A DNA stretch of 64,000 nucleotides, from NCBI RefSeq assembly GCF_003253735.1, contig NZ_QKYW01000013.1, positions 28,286 through 92,285 of the forward strand, given 5' to 3'. The stretch comes from Pseudomonas sp. URMO17WK12:I2 (GTDB lineage Bacteria; Pseudomonadota; Gammaproteobacteria; Pseudomonadales; Pseudomonadaceae). The position numbers and the translations under genes were made by a program. Shown piece after piece: positions 8,812-16,279 of this stretch (position 1 is the first letter of the stretch; each line of letters opens with the position of its first letter). Below the pieces are notes generated by a model. It made no database searches, was not told the origin of the DNA, and was given only the letters and a program-made list of their open reading frames with translations.

Positions 8812-9132
8812 TTACTCGCTGGCCGGCTTGATCAGGATGGGGTCGCCAAAGAAGGTGCCCAGTCCGCTCAACTCGAAGGCCTCGATCACGGCAGGGCTGT
8901 GGTTGGTCAGGCGCAGGGCGCAGTTCATGCGCGCGGCCTCCTGCTTGGTGAGGATCAGCAGTTGCAGGCCTGCACAGTCCAGTTCGTCGACGGCGCCGAG
9001 GTCGAGCTCCACTTCCACATCGCAGGCCAGCGCCTGCATCAGCAGTTGCAGGTGCTCATTGGCGCTGTAGATGGTCAGGCCACCTTCCAGCGGCAGGATG
9101 CGGTACAGGCTCTCGGCCGGCGCGTCGTTCAT
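8812..9132 (-). CDS. STAS-domain protein within the che operon, Ser-to-Cys at phosphosite
   Basis: 106 aa, a single STAS (anti-sigma-factor antagonist type) domain. STAS proteins usually switch partners through phosphorylation of a serine in a D-S-x-G-L motif. Here that motif reads LDCAGLQLL, with Cys53 in place of Ser. The gene overlaps cheY by 4 bases and precedes cheA by 5, so it is an integral operon member. Its partner is not evident, as no anti-sigma kinase or PP2C phosphatase gene is in the window. A role in array assembly or localisation is possible but unproven. Confidence 0.85.
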   Translation of the reverse strand: MNDAPAESLYRILPLEGGLTIYSANEHLQLLMQALACDVEVELDLGAVDELDCAGLQLLILTKQEAARMNCALRLTNHSPAVIEAFELSGLGTFFGDPILIKPASE

Positions 9133-9497
9133 GGCAGGATCAGCTTGGAGACGGCGGTGAGCATCTGCGCCGGCTGGAAGGGCTTGACCACCCAGGCCTT
9201 GGCACCGGCCGCGCGGCCTTCTTCCTTGCGGGCTTCGCCAGCTTCGGTGGTCAGCATGATCACCGGGGTGAACTTGTAGGCCGGTAGCTGCTTGAGGTTC
9301 TTGACGAAGGTGATGCCATCCATGTTCGGCATGTTCACGTCACTGATGATCAGGTGAACCTTGCGGCCGTCGAGCTTGGTGAGCGCGTCTTTGCCGTCGC
9401 AGCCTTCGATGACCTGATAGCCGGCGCCTTTGAGCGTGATGCTGACGACCTGGCGGATGGACGCGGAGTCGTCGACGATAAGAACGGTCTTGCTCAT
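9129..9497 (-). CDS. cheY: CheY-like single-domain response regulator
   Basis: 122 aa receiver-only protein. It has the acidic pair in LIVDDSA, phosphoacceptor D53 in LIISDVNMPNMDG, Thr in MLTTEAG and Lys in VVKPFQP. It is the probable output or phosphate sink of the operon's CheA. The ribosome site GAGGTAG lies at the end of the upstream receptor gene. Whether it binds the flagellar switch cannot be told from sequence. Confidence 0.95.
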   Translation of the reverse strand: MSKTVLIVDDSASIRQVVSITLKGAGYQVIEGCDGKDALTKLDGRKVHLIISDVNMPNMDGITFVKNLKQLPAYKFTPVIMLTTEAGEARKEEGRAAGAKAWVVKPFQPAQMLTAVSKLILP

Positions 9498-9505
9498 GAG
9501 CTACC

Positions 9506-10660
9506 TCAGAAAAACGTGATGTCGGAATCGTTGCGTTTGGCGCTGCTTTCACCGCGGTGAATACCGTGCTGCTCTGGCGTGGTGTAGGTTTGCGCCAACT
9601 CGCTCAACCAGCGCTCGTTATCCGGGCTTGCCATCGGCAGGTTCTGCCGGCGCTGTGCGTCGCGCTCCTGGATGAGGGCATGCAGCTTGTCCTGGTCGGC
9701 GGCGATATGGCCGAGGGTCTGGCTGATGCGATCCTGGAATTGCAGCGATACCAGCACTTCGGAGATGTCCTGGGCGACCGACTCGCTCTGCGTGCGCATG
9801 GTCTCGTTGTGCTGGACGATGTCGCTGGCGTTCTGCTTGAAACGGCTGATCACCCCGGCGATCACGTCGCTCGCCTTGTTCAGGGTGGTGGTGTCGGTCT
9901 TGGTGTATTCCTGGGAGATGTTCAAGGTCTTGTGGATGGCATCGTTGACGATCACCACGGTTTCGCCGATGCGCTGGCCGGTATCGCCCGACATCGACGA
10001 CAGCTTGCGCACCTCGTCGGCGACCACTGCGAAGCCGCGGCCACTCTCGCCGGCCCTCGCCGCTTCGATGGCGGCATTGAGGGCGAGCAGGTTGGTCTGC
10101 TTGGCAATATTGGCGACGTCCTGCGCCATGTCCTGCAACTGCTCGGTGAAGCTGGACAGCTGGGTGATTTCCTGGAGCAACGATTCCTTGCTGGCCAGGG
10201 CATCGCGCAGGGCGACGATGATCATGTCCAGTTCGTACTCGCAGCTCGACAGCAGCGCCACCAGGCGCTTGCCGGCTTCGCGTTCGGTGCTGCCGCCCAG
10301 GCTGCTCTGAATACGCGTGGCGAGCTGAGCGAAACGCTCGCTCAGGGAGCTGATGGATTCCTCGGTGTGGCTGCGAGCGTTCTCGATGTGCTGCGACCAC
10401 AGCGGCAATACCTGGCCGCACAGCTGCTCGACGCTGTCGTCCGCCTTTGCCGTTGCGGCCTCCTGGGCATTTGCTTGCGACGGGGCGCCTTGCTCGGTGC
10501 GTTTGTGGCGCAAGCCGGCGGTGGCCGCCGCGCCAACCAGAAGCAGCCCGAGGAGGGCGGGCGCCAGGCTCACCAGCTGCTGCTCGACGAGCACCACGGC
10601 GGCGATGCCGACGGCCAGGATAAGCAGGGGAGCAAGCAGGGAAACTGAGGTTTGGCGCAT
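9506..10660 (-). CDS. Short methyl-accepting chemotaxis-type protein with N-terminal hydrophobic hairpin
   Basis: 384 aa, first gene of the che operon. Two adjacent hydrophobic segments (about 7-25 and 31-48) with almost no loop between them anchor it, so there is no periplasmic sensor domain. The rest is a cytoplasmic signalling region with NIAKQTNLLALNAAIEAARAGE and GRGFAVVADEVRKLS, and a C-terminal helical stretch with LVSLQFQDRISQ. It may sense internal or membrane states. A GGAG ribosome site precedes the ATG. No CheR-type pentapeptide is seen; the end is SDITFF. Confidence 0.92.
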   Translation of the reverse strand: MRQTSVSLLAPLLILAVGIAAVVLVEQQLVSLAPALLGLLLVGAAATAGLRHKRTEQGAPSQANAQEAATAKADDSVEQLCGQVLPLWSQHIENARSHTEESISSLSERFAQLATRIQSSLGGSTEREAGKRLVALLSSCEYELDMIIVALRDALASKESLLQEITQLSSFTEQLQDMAQDVANIAKQTNLLALNAAIEAARAGESGRGFAVVADEVRKLSSMSGDTGQRIGETVVIVNDAIHKTLNISQEYTKTDTTTLNKASDVIAGVISRFKQNASDIVQHNETMRTQSESVAQDISEVLVSLQFQDRISQTLGHIAADQDKLHALIQERDAQRRQNLPMASPDNERWLSELAQTYTTPEQHGIHRGESSAKRNDSDITFF

Positions 10661-10845
10661 TTACGGCTCCGTGGCGAACTGGCTCAGGCTTTCGCGGAAC
10701 GGGGCTTCAGGCGGGCAGAGCTCCGGCGCGGTGACCATGCATTCCTTTGGATGGTAATTAGGATGCATGAAGCATCATCAATGGGTGCATCGGATTTGAC
10801 TGATATTCAGCCGGGTTTAGTGGCCGCAAACATCTAGGGATTTCC

Positions 10846-11484
10846 TTAGGCGATATCAGAACTGAGTTGGCTGGAGGCAAAGCGGATAAGGTCCGCGTTG
10901 GTGGAAAAATTCATCTTCTCCATGAGGTTTATCTTGTGGGTGCTGACGGTCTTGTTGCTGATGGTCAATTGGTTGGCGATCTGGTTGACGCTCAGCCCCG
11001 CGGCGAGCAGGCGCATGATCTGGAATTCCCGATTGGTCAAGCTGTCGAGCCCGCTTCTGCTGGCGGATTTGAGGCTGCTGAGGGCAATCGGCTCCATCAG
11101 TGACGGATCGATGTAGCGGTTGCCGCGGGCGACCGTCCGCACCGCTTCGACGAGTATTTCCGGAGACTGGCATTTGGTGACGTAACCCCGGGCGCCGCCG
11201 CGCATCAAACGCGTGGCTACATGGGGATCGTTGTGCATGCTGAGCACCAGAATGGGCAACGCCGGGTGTTGATCGGCAATACGTGCGACCAGGGCTTCGC
11301 CGCTCAGGCCAGGCATGCTGATATCGAGCAGCAGCAGGTCGACCGAAACGCTGCGCAGCTTTTCCAACGCCTGGATGCCATCGGCTGCTTCGGCGACAAC
11401 CTGCACATCCTCGTACAGCTCGAACAGGCGCTTGAGCCCTTCGCGCATGAGCGTATGGTCGTCGGCAATCAGTAGCTGGGTCAT
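10846..11484 (-). CDS. NarL/FixJ-family response regulator (orphan)
   Basis: 212 aa. A receiver domain (LLIADDHTLMREG, phosphoacceptor Asp in LLLLDISMPGLSG) followed by a LuxR-type helix-turn-helix (LTNREFQIMRLLAAGLSVNQIANQLTISNKTVSTHKINLMEKM). The reading frame is open 69 codons further upstream, but the ATG at 11484 is chosen because it gives the canonical MTQLLIADDHT start and has an AAGGA ribosome site. No histidine kinase lies next to it. It sits between the che operon and rlmI on the same strand, so it could regulate or respond to the che genes, but this is only context. Confidence 0.93.
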   Translation of the reverse strand: MTQLLIADDHTLMREGLKRLFELYEDVQVVAEAADGIQALEKLRSVSVDLLLLDISMPGLSGEALVARIADQHPALPILVLSMHNDPHVATRLMRGGARGYVTKCQSPEILVEAVRTVARGNRYIDPSLMEPIALSSLKSASRSGLDSLTNREFQIMRLLAAGLSVNQIANQLTISNKTVSTHKINLMEKMNFSTNADLIRFASSQLSSDIA

Positions 11485-11509
11485 CGGTGAATCCTTGAAC
11501 AGGGCGGTC

Positions 11510-11724
11510 TCGGGAAAAATCTGCCTGGACGATCCGGCGCAGTTGCGATGCCCGGTCGGCATCGAGGTCGATCGGCCCGGCTTTCGATTAACGCTAGCTG
11601 GTTTGTGCAGGATTTGGCGGAACCCGATGCCCGGTGCAGCAGCTGCGACGATCTGCCGCTGCGCTTTGGCGAAGCGGTAGCGAGCACGCAAAGGCGCGGC
11701 TATGCGCTGATCCTGGCGGACTAA
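11510..11724 (+). pseudogene. Possible frameshifted 3' gene remnant
   Basis: Two adjoining plus-strand frames have protein-like codon choice: one reads ICLDDPAQLRCPVGIEVDRP..., the other, after a frame change near 11595, reads SWFVQDLAEPDARCSSCDD and continues to RRGYALILAD before a TAA at 11722-11724. Joined, they look like the end of a lost gene. I do not recognise the family, and open frames in GC-rich DNA can look like this by chance. Confidence 0.25.
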
Positions 11725-11730
11725 TCGTGG

Positions 11731-11755
11731 CGGCGGGCGGCGGGCGGCGGGCGGC
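11731..11755. repeat. Short tandem repeat, CGGCGGG unit
   Basis: Three perfect copies of the 7-base unit CGGCGGG plus a partial fourth, directly after the possible gene remnant. Such GC-only repeats can slip during replication. Confidence 0.8.
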
Positions 11756-11952
11756 AGATGGCCGTGATGGGGCGATGCGCACGGCGAGCGGCACGGCGCT
11801 CAGGCAAGGGTGCGGAGGCGGGTGTAGCAATCATTGACCGGGGGGCTCAGGCTCTGCCTGCTCATGCTGCCGAGCCGTGGCGGGGTAACCCTGGGCCGAG
11901 GGCGGCGAGGGCGGGCGCTATAGTGCCAGCGATGGGGATATTTGGCTTGGCG

Positions 11953-11977
11953 GCGCCCGCCCCGGCGGGGCGGGCGC
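11953..11977 (-). terminator. GC-rich hairpin after rlmI
   Basis: A perfect 11-bp stem (GCGCCCGCCCC / GGGGCGGGCGC) with a 3-base loop, 10 bases beyond the rlmI stop. It lacks a U run, so it could stop transcription weakly or protect the mRNA end. Confidence 0.55.
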
Positions 11978-11986
11978 AACTGGCCG

Positions 11987-13183
11987 TCAGCTGTTGGGCA
12001 GCAGGCGGCAGGTCAGGCTCTTGATGTAGCGGGTCTCGGCGATGGCCGGGTGCACCGGATGATCGGGGCCCTGGGCGCCGCGTTCGAGCAGCTGGATATT
12101 GCGGTCCAGGTGGCGGGCGCTGGTGAGCAGAATGTTCTGCAGGTTGTCTTCCTCCAGGTGCATGGAGCAGCTGGCGCTGACCAGGATGCCGTCCTTGTTG
12201 AGCAGGCGCATGGCGGTTTCGTTGAGACGGCGATAGGCCGCTTCGCCGTTCTTGATGTCCTTCTTGCGCTTGATGAAGGCGGGTGGGTCGGCGATCACCA
12301 CGTCGAAGCGTTCTTCGGCGGATTTCAGTTCGCGCAGGGCGGCGAACACGTCGCCTTCCACGCAGGTGACCTTCTCGGCGAAGCCGTTGAGCGTGGCGTT
12401 GCGCTCCACGCCATCGAGAGCGAAGGCCGAGGCGTCCACGCAGAACACTTCGCTGGCGCCGAAGGCCGCAGCCTGCACGCCCCAGCCGCCGATGTAGCTG
12501 AACAGGTCGAGCACACGCTTGCCCTTGACGTAGGGCGCGAGGCGCGCGCGGTTCATGCGGTGGTCATAGAACCAGCCGGTCTTCTGCCCTTCGATCACCG
12601 GCGCCTCGAACTTCACGCCGTTCTCTTCCAGCGCAACCCACTCCGGCACCACGCCAAAGGCGGTATCCACGTAACGCTCGAGGCCTTCGGCATCGCGCGC
12701 TGCGGAATCGTTCTTGAGCAGAATGCCGCTGGGCTTGATCACCTGGATCAACGCTGCCAGCACGTCTTCCTTGTGGCGCTCCATGGTCGCCGAGGCCAGC
12801 TGTACCACCAGAATGTCGAAGAAGCGGTCGACCACCAGGCCCGGCAGCAGGTCGGAGTCGCCGTACACCAGGCGATAGCAGGGCTGGTCGAACAGGCGCT
12901 CGCGCAGGCTCAGCGCCACGTTGAGGCGATGCACCAGCAGGGACTTGTCCAGCACATGCTTGACGTCGCGCGACAGCAGACGCGCGCAGATCAGGTTGTT
13001 GGGGCTCAGGGCGACGATGCCCAGCGGCTTGCCGCCAGCCGCTTCGAGAATCGCCTGGTCACCGGCCTCGAAGGCGTTGAGCGGCGTGACGGCCACATCG
13101 ATCTCGTTACTGTAGACCCACAGGTGGCCGGCGCGCAGGCGTCGGTCGGCGTTGGCTTTCAGGCGCAGGCTGGGCAGGGACAT
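11987..13183 (-). CDS. rlmI: Class I SAM-dependent rRNA methyltransferase, RlmI family
   Basis: 398 aa. It resembles 23S rRNA (cytosine-C5) methyltransferase RlmI. It has an N-terminal PUA-like RNA-binding domain (LRLKANADRRLRAGHLWVYSNEI), a central domain and a Rossmann SAM-binding domain (VLDLFSYIGGWGVQAAAFGASEV, then FDVVIADPPAFIK). The catalytic cysteine region is probably VSASCSMHL. The length matches the family. It is single-standing, in the opposite orientation to mutM further right. The exact target cytosine is inferred from the family only. Confidence 0.9.
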   Translation of the reverse strand: MSLPSLRLKANADRRLRAGHLWVYSNEIDVAVTPLNAFEAGDQAILEAAGGKPLGIVALSPNNLICARLLSRDVKHVLDKSLLVHRLNVALSLRERLFDQPCYRLVYGDSDLLPGLVVDRFFDILVVQLASATMERHKEDVLAALIQVIKPSGILLKNDSAARDAEGLERYVDTAFGVVPEWVALEENGVKFEAPVIEGQKTGWFYDHRMNRARLAPYVKGKRVLDLFSYIGGWGVQAAAFGASEVFCVDASAFALDGVERNATLNGFAEKVTCVEGDVFAALRELKSAEERFDVVIADPPAFIKRKKDIKNGEAAYRRLNETAMRLLNKDGILVSASCSMHLEEDNLQNILLTSARHLDRNIQLLERGAQGPDHPVHPAIAETRYIKSLTCRLLPNS

Positions 13184-13298
13184 GGTGGGCTCCGTCGCAA
13201 AAAACGCGCATTCTAAACGAGGAGCCCGGCAGCTGCTTGCCGCAGTTGCAAATGCGTGGGCGTACGGCGTTGGCTGACCGTGGCGCCCACGCCGTGGC

Positions 13299-13838
13299 TC
13301 AGGCGGCGAGCGCGGCGATCAGCTTGTCGTTGAAGGCCGGCAGGTCATCCGGGGTGCGGCTGCTGATCAGCTTGCCGTCGACCACCACTTCCTGGTCCAC
13401 CCAGGTGGCACCGGCGTTCTTCAGGTCGTCGGTCAGCGATGGGTAGCTGGTCAGGGTCTTGCCCTTGAGCAGATCAGCCGTGGCGAGAATCCAGGCGCCG
13501 TGGCAGATCACGGCAATCGGCTTGTTGGCCTTGGCAGCATCCTTGACCAGCTCCACGGCCATTTCATCGAGGCGGATGGTGTCCGCGTTGACCACGCCAC
13601 CGGGCAGCACGATGGCATCGTAGTCGTCGATCCTGGCTGTATCGAAGGTCTTGTCGACGGTGAAGGTGTCAGCCGGGGTGGTGTGGTTCCAGCCGGTGAC
13701 CTTGCCGGATTTGCTGGACAGGATCTCAGCGCTGGCGCCGAGTGCTTCGAGCGCCTGCTTGGGGCCGGTCAGCTCGACCTGCTCGAAACCGTCGGTAACC
13801 AGCAGAGCGACACGCTTGCCTGTGAGGGACTTGCTCAT
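13299..13838 (-). CDS. DJ-1/PfpI family protein (YhbO-like)
   Basis: 179 aa. Single-domain class I glutamine amidotransferase-like fold. The nucleophile elbow is AVICHGAWIL (Cys followed by His), with the conserved Glu in TDGFEQVEL. Family members have been described as proteases, chaperones or deglycases acting on stress damage; the true activity here is open. The ATG at 13838 is preferred over a GTG three codons upstream because AGAGG lies 8 bases before it. Confidence 0.9.
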   Translation of the reverse strand: MSKSLTGKRVALLVTDGFEQVELTGPKQALEALGASAEILSSKSGKVTGWNHTTPADTFTVDKTFDTARIDDYDAIVLPGGVVNADTIRLDEMAVELVKDAAKANKPIAVICHGAWILATADLLKGKTLTSYPSLTDDLKNAGATWVDQEVVVDGKLISSRTPDDLPAFNDKLIAALAA

Positions 13839-14004
13839 CGGAAACACCTCTATGAATAAGCTGAGTGAGCATTATTCGGGGCCTGTGACACAGCGAAGTT
13901 CAGGCCAGGCGACGACCTGCAGATTTGTTCTGTAACCGTCGGGCGCAATGTCATCACGCACAGGGTAGACTGCATCCTCCATCACCTTTTGCCTCGTCGC
14001 CCCC

Positions 14005-14871
14005 ATGGAAAAAGAACTCTCCGCTGAGCAGATCCAGGCGTTTCTGCAAGGCATCAGCGTGCCGCCGCAACCGCAGATCATGGTGGATCTGCAGTTCGAG
14101 CAGTACATGCCCAATCCGGATCTGAAGGCCATCGCGCGGCTGATCAGCCAGGACCCGGGGCTGTCCGGCGCCTTGCTGAAAATCGTCAACTCACCGTATT
14201 TCGGCCTGGCCAATCGCATCGGCTCGATCCAGCGGGCGGTCAACCTGCTTGGCAGCCGCTCGGTGATCAACATGGTCAACGCCCTGTCGATCCGCGGCGA
14301 GATGAGCGACGAAACCATCGTGACCCTCAACCGTTTCTGGGACACCGCCCAGGACGTGGCCATGACCAGCCTGACCCTGGCCAAGCGCATCGGCTACGAG
14401 TCCGTGGATGAGGCCTACACCCTGGGCCTGTTCCACAATTGCGGCATCCCGCTGATGCTCAAGCGCTTTCCCGATTACATGACGGTGCTCGAAGAGTCCT
14501 ACGCCAACGCCAGCGGCGAGCAGCGCGTCGTCGATACCGAGAACCGCCTGCTCAATACCAACCATGCGGTGGTCGGTTACTACACAGCCAAATCGTGGAA
14601 CCTGCCTCTTCATCTGTGTGATGCCATCGCCAATCATCACAACGCCCTGGCCATCTTCGCCGAAGACAACGACCGTGATGCACAGCTGAAAAACCTGTTG
14701 GCGATCCTCAAGATGGCCGAGCACATCTGCCGCTGTTATCAGGTACTGGGCAACCAGAGTGAAGATCACGAGTGGCAGAGCATCGAGCCGCTAATCCTCG
14801 ATTATGTCGGCCTCTCGGGTTATGACTTCGAGAGCCTGCGCGAGAGCATTCGCGACCTCGGCGCCGCCTGA
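14005..14871 (+). CDS. HDOD domain signalling protein
   Basis: 288 aa, one HDOD domain (an HD-related output domain) covering about residues 20-215, with LISQDPGLSGALLKIVNSPYFGL and the HD-like region LGLFHNCGIPLM and AIANHHNAL. HDOD proteins often act in signalling linked to chemotaxis, motility or c-di-GMP, but lack proven enzyme activity. There is no other domain. It is monocistronic, with a hairpin terminator after the stop. Confidence 0.9.
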   Translation: MEKELSAEQIQAFLQGISVPPQPQIMVDLQFEQYMPNPDLKAIARLISQDPGLSGALLKIVNSPYFGLANRIGSIQRAVNLLGSRSVINMVNALSIRGEMSDETIVTLNRFWDTAQDVAMTSLTLAKRIGYESVDEAYTLGLFHNCGIPLMLKRFPDYMTVLEESYANASGEQRVVDTENRLLNTNHAVVGYYTAKSWNLPLHLCDAIANHHNALAIFAEDNDRDAQLKNLLAILKMAEHICRCYQVLGNQSEDHEWQSIEPLILDYVGLSGYDFESLRESIRDLGAA

Positions 14872-14899
14872 TCCGCCCCGTTCAAGGTTGACGCCACAA

Positions 14900-14927
14900 C
14901 GAGGCAGCCCCTAGGGTGGCTGCCTCG
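14900..14927 (+). terminator. Hairpin after the HDOD gene
   Basis: A perfect 10-bp stem (CGAGGCAGCC / GGCTGCCTCG) with an 8-base loop between the HDOD gene and mutM. No U tract follows, so it may act only partly. Confidence 0.55.
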
Positions 14928-14949
14928 CCAGCCTGCTGAAGTAGCCGCC

Positions 14950-15762
14950 ATGCCTGAATTACCAGAAGTCGAAACCACCCGCCGTGGTATCGCGCCTCAC
15001 CTCATTGGTCAGCGCGTCAGCCGGGTGATCGTCCGTGAGCGGCGTTTGCGTTGGCCGATTCCCGAGGATCTGGATGTGCGGCTGTCCGGGCAGCGTATCG
15101 AAGCGGTCGAGCGGCGCGCCAAATACCTGTTGATCAAGGCCGAGGTCGGCACGCTGATCAGTCACCTGGGCATGTCCGGCAACCTGCGCCTGGTCGAGGC
15201 CGGGCTGCCGGCAGCCAAGCACGAGCATGTGGATATCGAGCTGGAGTCGGGGCTGGCGCTGCGCTACACCGACCCGCGGCGCTTCGGCGCCATGCTCTGG
15301 AGCGAGTTGCCGCTGGAGCATGAGCTGCTGGTGCGCCTGGGACCCGAGCCGCTGACCGAGCTGTTCGATGGCGAGCGCCTGTATCAGCTGTCGCGCGGCA
15401 AGGCGGTGGCGGTCAAGCCGTTCATCATGGACAACGCCGTGGTGGTCGGCGTGGGCAACATCTACGCGACCGAGGCACTGTTCGCCGCCGGTATCGACCC
15501 GCGCCGCGCCGCCGGTACGGTGTCGCGGGCGCGCTACGTGCGTCTGGCCCAGGAGATCAAGCGGGTATTGGCCCATGCCATCGAGCGTGGCGGCACTACG
15601 TTGCGCGATTTCATCGGCGGCGACGGCCAGCCCGGCTATTTTCAGCAGGAGCTGTTCGCCTATGGCCGTGGCGGCCAGTTCTGCAAGGTCTGTGGCAGTA
15701 CTCTGCGTGAAGTGAAGTTGGGCCAACGGGCCAGCGTGTATTGTCCGAAATGTCAGCGATAA
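14950..15762 (+). CDS. mutM: Formamidopyrimidine-DNA glycosylase MutM
   Basis: 270 aa. Removes 8-oxoguanine and other oxidised purines from DNA and cuts the abasic site. The catalytic N-terminus MPELPEVETTRRG carries Pro2 and Glu3. The conserved lysine is in RRAKYLL, and the C-terminal zinc finger is CKVCGSTLRE ... YCPKC. The start is fixed by the need for Pro2. Full length. Confidence 0.98.
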   Translation: MPELPEVETTRRGIAPHLIGQRVSRVIVRERRLRWPIPEDLDVRLSGQRIEAVERRAKYLLIKAEVGTLISHLGMSGNLRLVEAGLPAAKHEHVDIELESGLALRYTDPRRFGAMLWSELPLEHELLVRLGPEPLTELFDGERLYQLSRGKAVAVKPFIMDNAVVVGVGNIYATEALFAAGIDPRRAAGTVSRARYVRLAQEIKRVLAHAIERGGTTLRDFIGGDGQPGYFQQELFAYGRGGQFCKVCGSTLREVKLGQRASVYCPKCQR

Positions 15763-15878
15763 GCCGTTTCATCCGAAAACGTGACCACTTGTTCAGCGAT
15801 TGACGGCCATCACGCGACAATCGCCAGCGCGCTGTTATAGTTAGCGGCATCGCCCGTATACCTCTGAAGGATCGCCCC

Positions 15879-16220
15879 ATGAAACTGTTTCGCTCTTGCG
15901 CTGCTGTTCTGGCGCTGACTGCTGCCTCGCTGGCGCTGACCGCCAATGCGCAAGAAGTGCAGCAGAACGCCAGCGGTGACCCGCTCTATACCGTCCAGGC
16001 CCCGGATGGCTTTGCCATGATCGGCGACCTGCTGATCGCCCGCCCGCTGCTGATCGGCGCCACCGCCATCGGCGCGGCGGCTTTCGTCGTCGCCCTGCCG
16101 TTCTCGGCAATGGGTGGCGGCATCGGCGCCACCGGCCGTGCACTGGTGGTCGAGCCTGGCAAGGCGGCTTTCGTCCGTTGCCTGGGTTGCACCGGCGACG
16201 GCTACAACCAGCGCCAGTGA
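15879..16220 (+). CDS. Small secreted or membrane protein of unknown function
   Basis: 113 aa. It has an N-terminal signal peptide (MKLFRSCAAVLALTAASLAL, likely cleaved after ANA) and one further hydrophobic, Gly/Ala-rich segment (about 50-78) that could span or associate with a membrane. Two cysteines occur near the end (RCLGCTGDG). Preceded by a possible -10 TATAGT at about 15835 and an AAGGA ribosome site. I do not recognise a named family. A strong terminator follows. Confidence 0.8.
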   Translation: MKLFRSCAAVLALTAASLALTANAQEVQQNASGDPLYTVQAPDGFAMIGDLLIARPLLIGATAIGAAAFVVALPFSAMGGGIGATGRALVVEPGKAAFVRCLGCTGDGYNQRQ

Positions 16221-16235
16221 TCCCTCGTTTCGCCC

Positions 16236-16268
16236 AATAAAAAGCCCCTCATCGAGGGGCTTTTTATT
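16236..16268. terminator. Strong bidirectional rho-independent terminator
   Basis: A 15-bp perfect stem whose core is AAGCCCCTC / GAGGGGCTT, loop ATC, flanked by A-rich and T-rich arms, giving U tracts in both directions. It lies between the convergent small-protein gene and ggt. Confidence 0.93.
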
Positions 16269-16279
16269 GCCTGTCGGTT

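Larger units (their letters stand above)
11485..11986. other. 502-base region without a clear gene
   Basis: Between the orphan regulator and rlmI. It holds a possible degraded coding stretch on the plus strand (11510-11724), a GC-only 7-base tandem repeat (11731-11755) and a strong hairpin next to the rlmI stop (11953-11977). No intact gene, tRNA or recognisable promoter is seen. Confidence 0.6.

Noticed and set aside
10661..10845. Possible FliA (sigma-28) promoter for the che operon, TAAA at about 10819 on the minus strand
   Set aside because: The -10 region GTCAAATC matches GCCGATAA too poorly to support a motility sigma promoter.
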